The notes under the pieces are model-generated. The model saw only the letters and a list, made by a program, of their open reading frames with translations. It searched no databases and was not told the DNA's origin. The position numbers were made by a program, and so were the translations under genes. From NCBI GenBank assembly GCA_036435485.1, contig CM071596.1, positions 141,497,501 to 141,561,500 on the forward strand: DNA of 64,000 bases, read 5' to 3'. Shown in pieces: positions 1 to 11,645 of the stretch (its first letter is position 1; the number at the start of each line of letters is the position of its first letter). Source of the DNA: Saposhnikovia divaricata (taxonomy: Eukaryota > Streptophyta > Magnoliopsida > Apiales > Apiaceae).

Positions 1-125
1 ATAACGGGTGTGTTTTGTGTTATTGTTTTGGGTCACAAGGATGTAACTTAGTTTATGTTGGTTTTGTGGATGGATATTGAGTCCGTAATGACCGGATCCC
101 CGACCCCGAATCTGGGGCTGTTATA
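1..125 (+). mobile_element. 3' terminal fragment of a family-X (gypsy-type) LTR
   Basis: The stretch matches the last ~120 bases of the X copy ending at 40307, including a GGGTCACAAGG block and the closing GACCGGATCCCCGACCCC ... CTGGGG block. It ends TGTTATA where the other copies end TGTTACA. The sequence switches at base 126 to copia coding sequence, so this is the outer terminus of an X copy inserted into copia-1. Assignment to Ty3/gypsy (Tekay/chromovirus-like) rests on memory of similar LTR ends, since no protein is present. Confidence 0.6.
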
Positions 126-752
126 GCAAGCATGGATGAAGGATGGCTTTGGCACAAGAGACTGTCTGACTTAAGTTTTAAAGCCATGAATGAATTGGTC
201 AAGAAAGATTTGGTCAAGGGTATTCCAAAATTAGAGTTCTCCAAGGATGGACTATGTAATGCATGCCAAAAAGGGAAGCAAAAGAAGGCCTCTTTCAAAT
301 CCAAGTCAATGTCATCAGTTGATCAACCCTTACAGCTACTGCACATGAATCTATTTGGACCAATTAATGTATTGTCGATATCTAACAAGAAGTACTATCT
401 TGTAATTATTGATGATTTCTCCAAATACACTTGGACTTTCTTTCTGCATTCGAAAGATGAGTCAAGTGAAATCATTATCAAGTATATCAAGACAGTCAAC
501 AACAATCCAATCATCAAAGTTAGAAGGATTAGGAGTCACAATGGAACTGAGTTCAAGAATTCTATGTTAAGAGAGTTCTATGAAGAAGAAGGAATCACTC
601 AAGAATTCTCTGCATCAAGAACACCTCAAAAAAATGGTGTAGTGGAGAGGAAGAATAGAACTCTTATTGAAGCTGCAAGGACTATGCTTGAAGAATCAAA
701 GTTGCCAACATATTTCTGGGCTGAAGCTGTTAACACTGCATGTTACACTTAG
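126..752 (+). pseudogene. copia GAG-pre-integrase and integrase core (broken)
   Basis: The reading frame starts mid-domain, so the first Met is not a true start. It shows the GAG-pre-integrase pattern WLWHKRLSDL followed by CNACQKGKQKKASF (zinc-binding His/Cys), then the integrase core with LLHMNLFGP, RSHNGTEF and NGVVERKNRT. The second catalytic Asp (RSDNGTEF in the intact element) has become His, and the first Asp (LLHMDLFGP) has become Asn, so the enzyme would be dead even without its stop. The frame ends at TAG (750-752), where copia-D reads TQN. Activity in a live element would be insertion of retrotransposon cDNA in the nucleus. Confidence 0.85.
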
Positions 753-1310
753 ACTATATCTTTGGTCAATCAAGCAAAAGGCATGACACCTTACCACTAT
801 AACTTTCTACATGTCTTTGGATGCAAATGCTTTGTATTGAAAAACTATGGCGAGAGCCTTGGGAAATTTGATTCAAAGGCAGATGAAGCTATTTTTATTG
901 GGTATTCAGCTGAAAAATCTTACAGAGTCTACAACCTAAGACTTAACATTGTTATGGAATCCATACATGTCGTTTTCAATGACAAGAAAATAGCTGATCT
1001 AGTAGATGAAGGTTTTCATGAATCACTCTTGTTCGAGAATGAGACAAATGGTGAAGAAAGCGAAGATGATGATGAAGAGAGGTTATCAATCGGTGTAGAG
1101 AATAGACATGGACCATCAGTTGAAGTGCAGAATGGACCATCTGTGGAAGAGCATCTCACACCATCTGTTGAAGATCATCTTAAAGCATCTGTTGAGAACC
1201 AAAGAGAAATGTCCATTGATAACTCTGTTAGAACTCCACTCAACTCGAGGTCCATACACTTAGGGGGAGTTTCTCACAATCAGCACTCAACAACAAATCA
1301 AGATGGTTAA
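753..1310 (+). pseudogene. copia integrase C-terminal part and hinge (broken)
   Basis: Continues the integrase after the TAG. It carries the usual FLHVFGCKCFVLKN, DEAIFIGYS and RVYNLR motifs of copia integrase C-termini. About eight residues normally lying between TPY and the HVFGCKC motif are missing compared with copia-D. Residues after about 105 form a hydrophilic hinge with repeated P/A-SVE units encoded by CATCTGTTGA-like sequence. It ends in TAA at 1308-1310, and the frame picks up again shortly after. Confidence 0.8.
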
Positions 1311-1317
1311 CATAAAG

Positions 1318-2435
1318 GAAATGAGGTAACTTCATCAAGGTCAAGCTTACCACCACAAAGAAAATGGACTAAGGATCACCCTTTTGAACTTATAATTGGT
1401 GACTCCAGTGTAAAAGTCCAAACTAGAAGAGCAACTCGAGAAGAATGCTTGTACAGCAGTTTTCTTTCCAAAGAAGAACCTAAGAAGGTTGAAGATGCTC
1501 TTCTAGATCCAGGCTGGGTCTTAGCAATGCAAGAAGAGCTAAACTAGTTTGAGAGAAATGAAGTATGGAAACTTATACCCAAATCTAAAGACAAATCAGT
1601 GATTGACACTAAGTGGGTATTCAAGAACGAGATGGACGAGAATGGCATAGTCACAAGGAATAAAGCTAGACTAATTGCTAAAGGCTACTTTCAAGAAGAA
1701 GGGATTGACTTTGAAGAAACCTTTGCACCAGTGTCAAGGTTAGAAGCAATCAGAATCTTCCTAGCCTATGCAGCTCACGACAATTTCAAAGTCTATCAAA
1801 TAGATGTCAAGAGTGCATTTCTAAACGGTATTCTGGAGGAGGAGGTGTATGTTAGTCAACCTTCTGGTTTTGAAGATCCAGACTTTCCAGAATATGTGTA
1901 TTATTTTCTCAAAGCACTCTATGGCCTGAAGCAAGCACCTAGAGTCTGGTATGACAAAGTTTCACAGTTCCTCATAGAGATTCACTTCATCAGAGGTACA
2001 GTTGATAAAACTCTCTTTTATAAATCCGTCAATGGCTCTATGATACTTGTCCAAATTTATGTAGATGATATAATATTTGGGTCTACTGATGAGAAGCTTT
2101 GCAAAAGGTTTGCCAAAATTATGCAAAGTAAATATGAAATGAGCATGATGGGTAAATTAACTTATTTTCTTGGTTGACAAGTCAAACAAGTAAATGAAGG
2201 AATTTTTATAAGTCAAACTAAATATGTTTTCGATCTTTTAAAGAGATTTGACTTAGCAGATTGCTCTTCTGCAGAAACACCCATGGTCACTGCCACTAAG
2301 CTTGAGTTGAATACTAAGGAAAAGAAGGTGGACATTTCAAGCTATAGAGGCATGGTTGGATCTCTTTTATATTTAACTGCTAGTAGACTTGATATTATGT
2401 TTGCCACATGTTTATGTGCTAGATTCCAAGCTGAT
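1318..2435 (+). pseudogene. copia reverse transcriptase (broken, 3' truncated)
   Basis: Copia RT from the AMQEELN region to the LTASRLDIMFATCLCARFQAD region. The active-site motif VQIYVDDIIFGS is intact (near 2050-2080). Stops include TAG at about 1545, where the family reads LNQFERN, and TGA at 2175-2177 in FLG-LQVKQ. The longest open piece is 1599-2177. After 2435 the family should continue ESHLTAVKRIF, but the sequence changes to a gag tail of another element, so the RT end and RNase H are lost. It would copy element RNA into cDNA in virus-like particles. Confidence 0.85.
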
Positions 2436-2800
2436 TCTATGCCTAGAAATACGAGTCATTATAATGCTAGATCGAGTCAACATGCTAATGTGAGTCATCA
2501 TGCGTATCCTAGATTCAATAATGCTCATGTTAGGAATAATCATGCTAATAATCATTCTAGAGATTCCGTTATCACTATATTTCCCCGTAGTGATAATAGT
2601 AATGTTTTTCATGGTAATTCTAGATATGCTCCTAGAAGAAATCCGTATCATATTCTAATAGGAATCAAGCATCTAGAAATGATATTGTTTATGTGAATGA
2701 TTATCCTATGCCTTGATTTATCTATGAAAGTACTCGTTTGCCTTATGATGTACTAACACCCGGACCCTCAAGTAAAAAGGGTACCAAAAGGTTTAATTAA
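2436..2800 (+). pseudogene. copia-F gag C-terminal tail (broken)
   Basis: A region rich in Asn, His, Tyr, Arg and Ser. It resembles the tail of copia-E gag (36491-36961) and ends in the same motif, YDVLTPGPS followed by a Lys/Arg-rich KKGT segment and FN-stop. The frame breaks at about 2696 and resumes. Gag's TAA (2798-2800) is followed four codons later by TAG (2810-2812) in the same frame, with a T-rich tract between them. The upstream gag body and zinc knuckles are missing because copia-1 RT is joined here. Confidence 0.7.
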
Positions 2801-2812
2801 TCTTTTTTGTAG

Positions 2813-3568
2813 GTGTGCCTTGCTGCTAAGAAAGATGTGTGGTACCTTGATAGTGGTTGTACTCGACATATGACCGGTAACAAGTCTTTGTTGAACAATA
2901 TTAAAAAGGTAACCGCCGGAGTTATAACTTTTGGAGATAGTAGCAAAGGTGACATTATTGGCATTGGTGATATTGGTAATGAAAGCTTTAAAATATGTGA
3001 TGTACAATTAGTCACTGGACTAAAGTACAATTTGCTTTCGATTAGTCAACTATGTGATAATGGTTGCAAAGTGATCTTCTTTCCATCTCATTGTGCTATT
3101 TATGACAAAGAGTGGAAAATAATTCTTAAGTGTCCACGAAATAAGAATGTTTATTGGTGTGACCTAAATGATTATGAAAATGTGTGTTTGGTATCCATGA
3201 ATGAGGATCCATGGTTGTGGCATCGACGTTTAGGTCATGTCAATATGAAACTCATCAAAACTATATGTTCGAATGAACATGTACGTGGAGTACCAAAGCT
3301 CAGTTTCATTAAAGATCATATATGTGAAGCTTGTGAAATTGGCAAACAAATTCGAGCATCTCATAAAGCCAAATTCATGGTGTCTACTACTAGACCACTT
3401 GAGCTTCTACATATGTATCTTATTGGACCTGTGCCCATACAAAGTTTGGGAGGTAGTTCGTATACTCTAGTAGTAGTCGACAACTTTTCACGACATACGT
3501 GGACGGATTTCCTAAAAGCAAAAAGTGATGCCTTTACATCATTTGTTGCTCTTTGCAAAAGTGATTAA
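2813..3568 (+). pseudogene. copia-F protease, GAG-pre-integrase and integrase N-part (truncated)
   Basis: Opens right after the TAG at 2810-2812 with GTG and no ATG. The aspartic protease signature WYLDSGCTRHMTGN is present at residues ~9-22. GAG-pre-integrase follows (WLWHRRLGHVNMKL, then CEACEIGKQIRASHKAKF), then the start of the integrase core (LLHMYLIGPVP, where Asp of the DDE triad is Tyr). It stops at LCKSD-TAA and about 130 residues of integrase core are missing before the coding sequence resumes near 4787. It is about three-quarters identical by eye to the same region in copia-E. Confidence 0.85.
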
Positions 3569-4786
3569 AGTCAAGAACATAGGTGCATGTAAAATACTAC
3601 ATGGCACTGGATAGACCCACAGTGAGATTCTTCATGTTTAATTAAGTCATAAGAAAGTCTCACAGTGATAATGGTGTAATGATCCTCTGACTTGAGATCA
3701 TTATATTTCTATATGGGGATTAATATATTTTGACTACATTAAAAGTTACCTTTGACCGGGTGATGATAAAAGTGGACATCGGGTATATTATGAGTCGTAT
3801 GAGAAATATGAATGACAGATAAAGGATTTAACCCTCCTATAATTAGGAGAGATATTATTGGTCTCTTGGTTGAGTGAGACTATGAAATGCATGGCCATGC
3901 TCAAATATTGATTTGTTTTTGATAGTATACTCATTGATCAAGGAAACCCGGATTAAATGTTGAAGAGGATGACTAAAAACATGCCTCTAGTTTAATCTAT
4001 AATATTTTGGTTAAAGGGATTTTATTACATAGGAACATTAGTCACGAAAGGGTTAATCGAATCACCGATTTATTATTATTACTTGGGTAGCAATGATGTA
4101 TTACTAGATGCCGCTCATTGTTATAATTTTATATTGAATAATAAAATTATTGCCAACGTAATGATAACCTACAGGGTCACACACTAAGAATGCTTGAAGG
4201 AGAATTGATTTAAATTATGAATTTAAATTAAATATTAATTTGAATTTATTTATGATATTAATTAAGTTATACTTAATTAATTAATTAAATAGTTATTCGA
4301 ATTTACTAATTATTAGAATTCGAATTATATTAGAATATTAATTAAGTGTGACTTAATTAATTATTTAATTAAGAATTCGAATTTGAGTAAAAGGCCAATA
4401 TGATTGGGCCATGGAATACTGATTTATCTCTCTATATAAACATCTTAAAGTCTCAAATTAGGGTTAGACTTTTTAGAGAAAACCCTAGCCGTTTGAGAGA
4501 GAAGATGGAGATGGAGAGAAATCAGTTTTCGGATGCTAGTACATCGCTCCTTCGAAGATCAAGCATTCGTGTGGATACCGGTAGAGCGTAGATCGTGAGA
4601 GCGGGATGCGTGGTGATTCAAGTATCTAGGATCTTTGATGTTCATCCATTATTAAAGATTCTTTAAGGTAAATCATCAATCTCCGAATTAAATATCATGT
4701 TTTTGCATGGATCCTGCGGTAGGGTTTCGATTTTTATTGTTTTTAATTATTGCTTTCCGCTGCGTTTATGCCTCAGAACCCTACAT
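3569..4786. mobile_element. LTR-like insert inside copia-F integrase
   Basis: This 1.2-kb block has no coding similarity. It has promoter-like organisation on the + strand: TATATAAA near 4433, CT-rich leader with AAACCCTAG near 4483, and an end ...CAGAACCCTACA at about 4786 that looks like an LTR 3' end. The first half is AT-rich with ATTAATTAA-type palindromes near 4200-4370. I read it as a solo LTR or LTR fragment. No target duplication was found, and ~130 integrase codons are missing at the site, so this was not a clean insertion. Confidence 0.45.
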
Positions 4787-5292
4787 TTAATCGGGTTTTA
4801 CTATGACCTATTAAAATGAAGACTCTCTACGAGCTTTATTTTGGTAAAACTCTGAAGATAAGCTACTTCAAGGTTTTTGGAAGTAAATGCTTTATTTTGA
4901 ATACAAAAGACTATTTAACGAAATTCGACCCAAGATCTAGTGAGGGTGTCTTTCTTGGATATACAAATACAAGCAAAGCTTATCGGATATTTAATCTTAA
5001 AACTTTAATGGTGGAAGAAACATTGAATGTTGTGTTTGATGAATCGAAACCACTATCAAAGTATAAAGATTTGGTTGAAGAGGAAAATGATCCAAAAGAA
5101 GATTGTCAAGATAACGTTGAGAATGTTATTAGACAAATCAAAACTTTTGATCATGGAACTACAGTTCCGAATAATCCTCTCGAAGTAGTTGAGGTCGATA
5201 ATGGATTACCTTCGAACATACCTTGGGTTAGAAATCATCCTATCGAGAATATCGTAGGTGATAGAACTAAAGGTATCCAAACTCGATCTTAA
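4787..5292 (+). pseudogene. copia-F integrase C-terminal part and hinge
   Basis: Resumes with NRVLL, then YELYFGKT, YFKVFGSKCFILN, KFDPRSSEGVFLGY and RIFNLKT, the normal C-terminal integrase motifs of plant copia elements, followed by an acidic hinge. One stop lies just upstream (4804-4806, in the usual RPI segment) and TAA ends it at 5290-5292. The next open stretch continues in register, which shows a simple nonsense change. Not functional. Confidence 0.8.
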
Positions 5293-6860
5293 GTGCAAAA
5301 TATTGCTCGTCACTTAGCTTTTCTATCACAAATAGAACCCAAAACTAAAAAAGAAGCTTTAGTAGACGAGGATTGGATTCTTGCTATGCAAGAAGAGTTA
5401 AACCAATTTACTCGAAACAAAGTTTGGGAACTAGTTCCACCTCCACCCGATAGTTCTACTATTGGAACCAAGTGGGTCTTTCAAAATAAATTAGACCAAA
5501 GTGGAACAGTGGTACGAAATAAAGCACGACTAGTAGCTCAAGGTTATACACAAATGGAAGGTATAGACTGTGATGAAACTTATGCTCCCGTAGCTAGACT
5601 CGAAGCAATTCGAATGTTCTTAGCTTTCGCTTGTCATAAATGCTTCAAAGTCTATCAAATGGATGTTAAATCGGCTTTCCTAAATGGTGTCTTAGAAGAA
5701 GAAGTGTATGTAAGACAACCACCGGGATTTGAAGATTTAACACATCCGAAATATGTGTATAAACTTTATAAAGCCTTATAAGGACTAAAGCAAGCTCCTA
5801 GAGCTTGGTATGAGCGGTTAAGCAAATTCCTAGTTGATAATGGTTTTAAAATGGGAATTGCCGACACTACTCTATTTACGAAGTATGAAGGTGATGATAT
5901 CCTGCTCGTTCAAATTTACGTAGATGATATTATCTTTGGTTCAACTAAAGAATCACTATGTAACGAATTCTCGGAAATGATGAGTAAAGAATTCGAAATG
6001 AGCATGGTGGGAGAATTAAATTTCTTCTTAGGATTGCAAATAAAGCAATCTAATGAAGGCATTCATATATCTCAATCAAAGTATTGCAAGGAAATGCTTA
6101 AGAAATTTGAGATGGAGAATGTTAAACCACTTAGTACTCCTATGTCTCCCTCGGAGAAATTAGTGGCGGATGATTCGGGAAAATCGATTGATATAGAGAA
6201 ATACCATGGTATGATTGGTAGTTTACTTTATATTACCGCTAGTAGACCGGATATCCAATAGCGTTTGTAAATGTGCGCGATTTCAAGCGGCGCCTAAAGA
6301 ATCTCATTTATCCGCGGTTAAACGGATTTTTAGATATCTTAAAAGCACCACTAAACTTGGTCTTTGGTATCTGAAAGGATTACCATTCGACTTAGTGTGC
6401 TTTTCCGACTCGGATTACGCGGGTCACTTGATTGATAGAAAAAGCACTAGTGGCACTTGTCAATTGCTTGGTGGATGTTTAGTTTCTTGGTTTAGAAAGA
6501 AACAAAACTCGATATCTTTATTTACCGCGGAAGCCGAATATATAGCAGCGGCAAAATGTTGTGCTCAAATTTTATAGATGAAGCAAACATTAGCCGACTA
6601 TATGATTAAGTTTTATGCGATATCTATTTTGTGCGATAATACAAGTGCGATTGATTTAAGTAAAAATTCGGTATCACATTCTCGTACTAAACACATAGAT
6701 ATACGACATCACTTGTGATCATGTCAATAAAGGTGATATTATTATGGACCATATTGATACGGAAAATAATGTCGCCGACATATTCACGAAACCATTGCAT
6801 TCCTAAAGATTTGCTAAATTGCGATTACTTTTAGGAATGTTGGAGTGCCCAAATAATTAA
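5293..6860 (+). pseudogene. copia-F reverse transcriptase and RNase H (broken)
   Basis: RT runs from AMQEELNQFTRN through GTKWVFQNK and MDVKSAFLNG to VQIYVDDIIFGS (YVDD present, near 5910-5940). RNase H follows with FSDSDYAGHLIDRKSTSG and AEAEYIAAAKCCAQIL, then IFTKPL and a close at LGMLECPNN-TAA (6858-6860). Breaks include TAA at 5779-5781 in KALYGLKQ, a frameshift at about 6240-6260 in the SRPDI motif, TAG at 6575-6577 where Trp is expected, and others before the end. It would be the polymerase of the element but cannot be made here. Confidence 0.85.
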
Positions 6861-9265
6861 ATACAGTTTTTCTCTATATTTAATTATAATTGAAATTGAA
6901 ATATAAATCGTGCGATTTTCTATTCAACGCACTCAAGCTTATTGTGTGAGCGAATTTTCTTGAGACTTCGGCACTCGAAAATTCAGATTTCTCTGCAATA
7001 AATTTGTTTAAAAATAGACACTAATATGTTCTGTCTATGTTTTGGCTAAAAACCATATTGAAATATTTCAATACGAATAAAATTTAATTAGTCTTAATTT
7101 TTGCATGGCCTTGAAATGATGTTATTTCAAAACTCAGAGCAAAAATATAAAAGTTAATTAAATTTGGGAACTTAAAATTTAGTATTCAATTTTAAATTTG
7201 GATCTAAATTTCATTTTACTAGAAATTATTTTTCTGTGATTTTAGCATTTTTATAACTTTATTTACAAAATTTTGTATTTAAAGATTTTGTTTAAAATCA
7301 CTAAAATAATTCTTATAAAATCAGAAATGATTTTTCAGCTGAAATGGTTCATATGCTTTGATCTCAGCCATTGAATTCTAAACCCTACGATCTCAGCCGT
7401 TCAAATTAATTCATACTTATACATCGTTTTGTACGGACGACCTCATTTGTCCTCTCTCGCCTCTCATTTCTCTCTCAAACCCTAACGGTGATTTGTCGAT
7501 TCCGGCCGTCTCTGACCTCTTCTGTTAAAATTAATCACATATTCGTGATCCTCTCCTCAAAACTCACCTCTCTACTATCTCTATTATCACTTTCCATTCA
7601 ATACTCTCAAACCCTAGATCTGGCTGTTTCAATTAGGCTTCAATCCGATGAAGTTTTGATTGAATCGTGTCTTTTTCGCTCTTGATATGATGTTCTTAAC
7701 ATCATATATCAAAAGCCCTTTGTTTTGATTTCGAGTGTTTCAAACCCTAGTTTCGATTTCTTTAATTCACTGATTTATATGCATATTTTAACATTTTTGT
7801 TTAGTGTTTCAGTGACTTAGAGATGTCTAGTGTTGAATCTATAAGATTTGAGCACTAACTCGGTGTGGACCCAGTGAGTCCGGTAACTCAGTTGAGCGAT
7901 TCACAGTCTGGTAAAGTGATATGCTTGTTTCTCCTGATTGTTAATTGCGTTTTTATGGAATATACGCCATGTGAATCACCACCATTGCCAAGGTGTACAT
8001 TTTCGAATTCTCACACTGTATTATTCTTGATATTATGTGAGTTTGGGTAATTGATAGTTATGTGAGTCAGTATGTGTTCCCTTTTGATGTGTTGAGATGA
8101 GTTAAGTCATATAAAGTTGAGTTGCTTGATAACTTGCTCTGTCATTGCTTATATGAGTTAGTTGGGATCTTTATCAAGTTTTGATTACTTACTTGAATAT
8201 CTATCTCTGAATGGGTTGATTGAGTCTTGGTGCAGTCTCTGTATGACATCTCTAGATTGTTTAATTGACTCATATATGTTGGAGAGTCCTTGTATTTAAG
8301 CTCTATATGCTTGAGAGTTCTTATGTTGAACTTAAGTGCTCTATCTATGGTCTTGAGTATGTATGTAAGTCTGTCTGTGCTTACTTGAACCTGCATTGCC
8401 TTGCTTAAATGATATTGGTGTTTTGTGCTCACTCTAAACTCCCTGGTGAGTTCAAGAGTTATCTATCTGTGTGATAACAGTATGAATGTGTTAAGATTGC
8501 TTTGGATGTTATCTGTTATATGATGATATGGGCATGCAAAGATAGATTTCTTATATCTAAATATTAGTAGTATTACTTTGATATTATTTGGTGTATCTGT
8601 GTGATGACCTTCTAGAACTTTGAATTTCTCTAAATTCTTGAGTTTATTTTTGAGCAATATGCTTTATTTGTGTAAATGATATCTATTTAGCTCAATGTTG
8701 CATTGTATGGTCTCTTAGATATTTTTTGTCTCAGTTAGATTTGAATTAAGCTTCTAGAAGTCCAGTTCATTGCTCAGATCTTTATGAGAGTTATATATAT
8801 ATACATTGCCTGTATAATCTGTGCAACAGCATGCTTGAGATTTGTGTTGATTTTATAATGTACAACTTTATGGTGATGATATGACCTTCTTTGCTTAAGT
8901 TAATATTTGTTTTGCACATGGAATTTCTCTTTGCTGCATGCTTCAACTTTGCATTAAATGTTATTACTATTTTAGGAAATGGTTTCTAATTTTACCACCT
9001 TATCTGTGTTGGTTTCTGGTATTTGTCCTTATTGTTAGTTGTGATCTGCAGCTTTACAATATGACAGATTGATTTGATACTTGTCCTTTCCTGAAATCCT
9101 ATGTACTTTATGTGTACTGTGCAGTCTTTTCTCTGATAATTCTGTACTATTCTGACTCTGTGTTGTACTGTTCACTACTGTTCATTGTTAGAAATCTGTG
9201 CTGGCTTGTGTATTTAAGAGTGTGCTCATTGCAGAGTTTAATTCATTCTTGTTGTCTTCATTTAA
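6861..9265 (+). other. copia-F spacer between pol and extra ORF, promoter-like
   Basis: No protein-coding similarity. The first ~500 bases are AT-rich. From about 7440 the sequence becomes CT-rich with repeated AAACCCTA and looks like the 5' leader of a plant gene. From 7911 (CTG|GTAAAGTG) to 9234 (CTCATTGCAG|AG) it is T-rich, with a plausible plant intron donor and acceptor, and the extra ORF opens 30-70 bases after that acceptor. This suggests a separate or spliced mRNA for the extra ORF, but RNA evidence is needed. Confidence 0.4.
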
Positions 9266-10827
9266 TTGCTTACTTGCTATAAATATACACACTTGCACAC
9301 CATGTGTAACACACCAGTTGATACCACTTTTAACCTGTTTTCACCCACTTCTCATCCTGATAACTCTACTTCTTCCAAAAACAAGAAACACAAGAAAGCC
9401 AAACACAATTCCCCTATGTTTATCTCTAGTGAAGCCCAAAATAGATTTGTTAGGAATAAACTGCAACCTGGTAAAATTATTCAACTTGCTAGAGAGTCTG
9501 AACTTTATGGTCTGTTTGTTCATACTAAGTGGAACCCTGTGTTAGTCAGTCCCACTAGGAGAGTTCTACCAAATTTGGTGGCAGAGTTTTTCTACAACAT
9601 GGGTGTAGGGAGTGGAGTTGGTGGGGTGCCCTACCTGGCTTCCGTGATTAATGGGAAGCCTATTCTCCTTGATCATTTATTGTTGGGAAAGATACTTAAG
9701 CTAGATCCTAAGGTTTTGTCATTGAATCAAGTTGATGTGAATAAGACCAACACATTTAACCCTGATGAACTAAGGTTGTTCATCTCTGTTCTCTGTGGAG
9801 TTGAAGTCCCTTCCAATGTCTTTAACACTGATAGGGGTATTGATTATGAGCATTTCACTCCTTTCTACCAAACCCTAGCTGAAATCATTAGGATGAATAT
9901 CTTTCCTTCTCAAACTGCTGGCAAACTTATGAGTTTTGTGGAAATGAAAATCTTGTACAAGTTGGCCTGCAAGAAAATTGATTTTAACTTGCCCTATATG
10001 ATAATCACCAAAATGATTTCTCCTGCTAGATTGGGGTACATGCCTTATGGTCTCTTACTCACTCAAGTGTTTTAGCACTTCTCCTTTGACATAAACCTTC
10101 CTCCTTACTTCTCTGTGTCACACACCAATTCTGATAGGATGAATAGAACTGCCTTGCCCTTACCTGAACTAAATGTTATGCATGCTGCTTTGAATGTTCA
10201 ATTTGGTACCTTACCTCCTGTGTCTCTTACCATGCCTGATGTGACTGTTGCCTTGCCTGCTATTTCTGCTATACCTGCTCATGTTGAACTTGATGTTGTT
10301 ATGCCTACTGTGATGCCTGCTGTCTCTACTGCAAATGTGTTACATGTTTCTACTGAATCTGTTGCTGGACCCTCTGTGGTTCCTCTGTTATCCCTGTTTC
10401 CAACATTTCTCATGCTCAGTTATCTTCTTACTTCTCTGTACTTGTGAAACTATCCTCTAAGTGTGATGAGTTGGACATTGAGTATAAGGACTTGAAAAAC
10501 AAGTTTCTTTCTTTGAATGAGAGATATACTCAGTTACTTGAGAGGGTAGATATAGTGATGACTGTGTTGGGATCTACTATGGGAAGGTTGAGTGTTCTTG
10601 AGAATAATTTATCTCAACTTGTTCAAATTTAAATTGATGCTAACACTCCCCATCCCAAACCAGTTTCTCCATCTGTTGTCATTGAGGATCTTGATACTGA
10701 GGTAGTTGATACTGTGAAACCTGTGGTTGTTAGGAATGGTGATGGTTCTGGGAATGTTGCTAATGATATAAGTGTTGATATGATGGATGCTATTATCAAC
10801 TCTGATTCCTTTAATCAAGTTGATTAG
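9266..10827 (+). pseudogene. copia-F extra ORF in env-like position (broken)
   Basis: The open N-terminal part (9266-10075; an alternative ATG lies at 9302) has a Lys-rich start KNKKHKKAK and a globular segment with LPNLVAEFFYNMGVG ... VNGKP-like VINGKPILLDHLLLGKIL. It resembles the 'putative plant transposon protein' domain found in many plant retroelement ORFs. TAG at 10073-10075 is in frame with the following 10115-10447 piece, a Pro/Val/Ala-rich low-complexity part. A frameshift near 10440 leads to a coiled-coil-like piece to 10632, then TAA, then an acidic tail ending at TAG 10825-10827. No transmembrane helix is obvious. Function is unknown, and its place between pol and the 3' UTR is like that of copia-D's 1252-codon ORF. 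Confidence 0.6.
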
Positions 10828-11353
10828 ATTATATGTTGGTTAATTAGGTTATCTGCTTTTGTTGTATGCACTATCTGTTTTTATGCATTAGTTAAGTGAT
10901 GAATGGTCTAGTTTGTTGTTGTTTCCTTTTGGGTACCAGTACCAAACTGGCTTGTATGGCCATTTCTAGTTGATGTTGGCTGCGGTAATGCTTCTAGTTG
11001 GTTGATGCAATGTAGTAATTTCTTTTGCAGAAATCTTTAAGTACTTTATTTTATTAATTATAAACTGCATTTTACACAACTAGGACACATTGGCCTCACT
11101 ATACTGTTGATTCCATGGACTGCCTGAATTCCCTTAGAGAATTCTTGATCTGAGCCCATGATGAACTAGTCACTTCTTAGAAAGCATACATTTTGCATTC
11201 TCTACTAACCTTGCAGATTGATACTGAATGTATCTTGAGCTTACTTGATATATTCTAGGTTGGGTGAGATAATGGCCAGATGATGCCAGTCTCATGACTC
11301 ATATCATTTTGAGCAAGATGAGACTGCTGATGGCTTTCCAAACCTGCAAAAGA

Positions 11354-11645
11354 ACCCTTACTAACTTGGTTTTCTTTGTTTGTTTTGCAGGTACTCCCCT
11401 CCCTAGGGGTGGCTAAGTGATGTCAAAAATTCACCACAATCACTATGACTTAGCTTTGATTATTTTATTAGACTGATAGCCACTATAATCATCTCATGAC
11501 CCTTACTAATTGTTTTCTTTTGGTTATCTGTTTTGCAGGTACCCTCTTGAAAAGAGGATGGCTAAGTGATGTTGAAAATCATTGCAATGTGTTATGATAC
11601 AGCTATGATTCAATATATATCAGTCAGCCGATAGCCACATATATG
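11354..11645 (+). repeat. two-copy 145-bp tandem repeat with hairpins
   Basis: Unit 1 begins ACCCTTACTAAC at 11354 and unit 2 begins ACCCTTACTAAT at 11499. Both hold TTTTGCAGGTA followed by a short hairpin and then TGGCTAAGTGATGT. The hairpin differs between units: CCCCT-ccct-AGGGG in the first, CCTCTT-gaa-AAGAGG in the second. Pairing is therefore kept although the bases changed. Confidence 0.75.

Larger units (their letters stand above)
126..2435 (+). mobile_element. Copia-1: decayed Ty1/copia pol fragment, no LTRs
   Basis: A run of GAG-pre-integrase, integrase, hinge and reverse transcriptase in copia order, broken by several stops. Its left side is cut by the X LTR end and its right side is joined directly to the gag tail of copia-F near 2435. 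The hinge repeats an SVE/SVD pattern encoded by CATCTGTTGA-like DNA, as in copia-A (41565-41735), so the two are probably one family. Confidence 0.85.

Noticed and set aside
4400..4591. 63-codon ORF in the LTR-like insert
   Set aside because: It spans the TATA and leader of the presumed LTR and resembles no protein.
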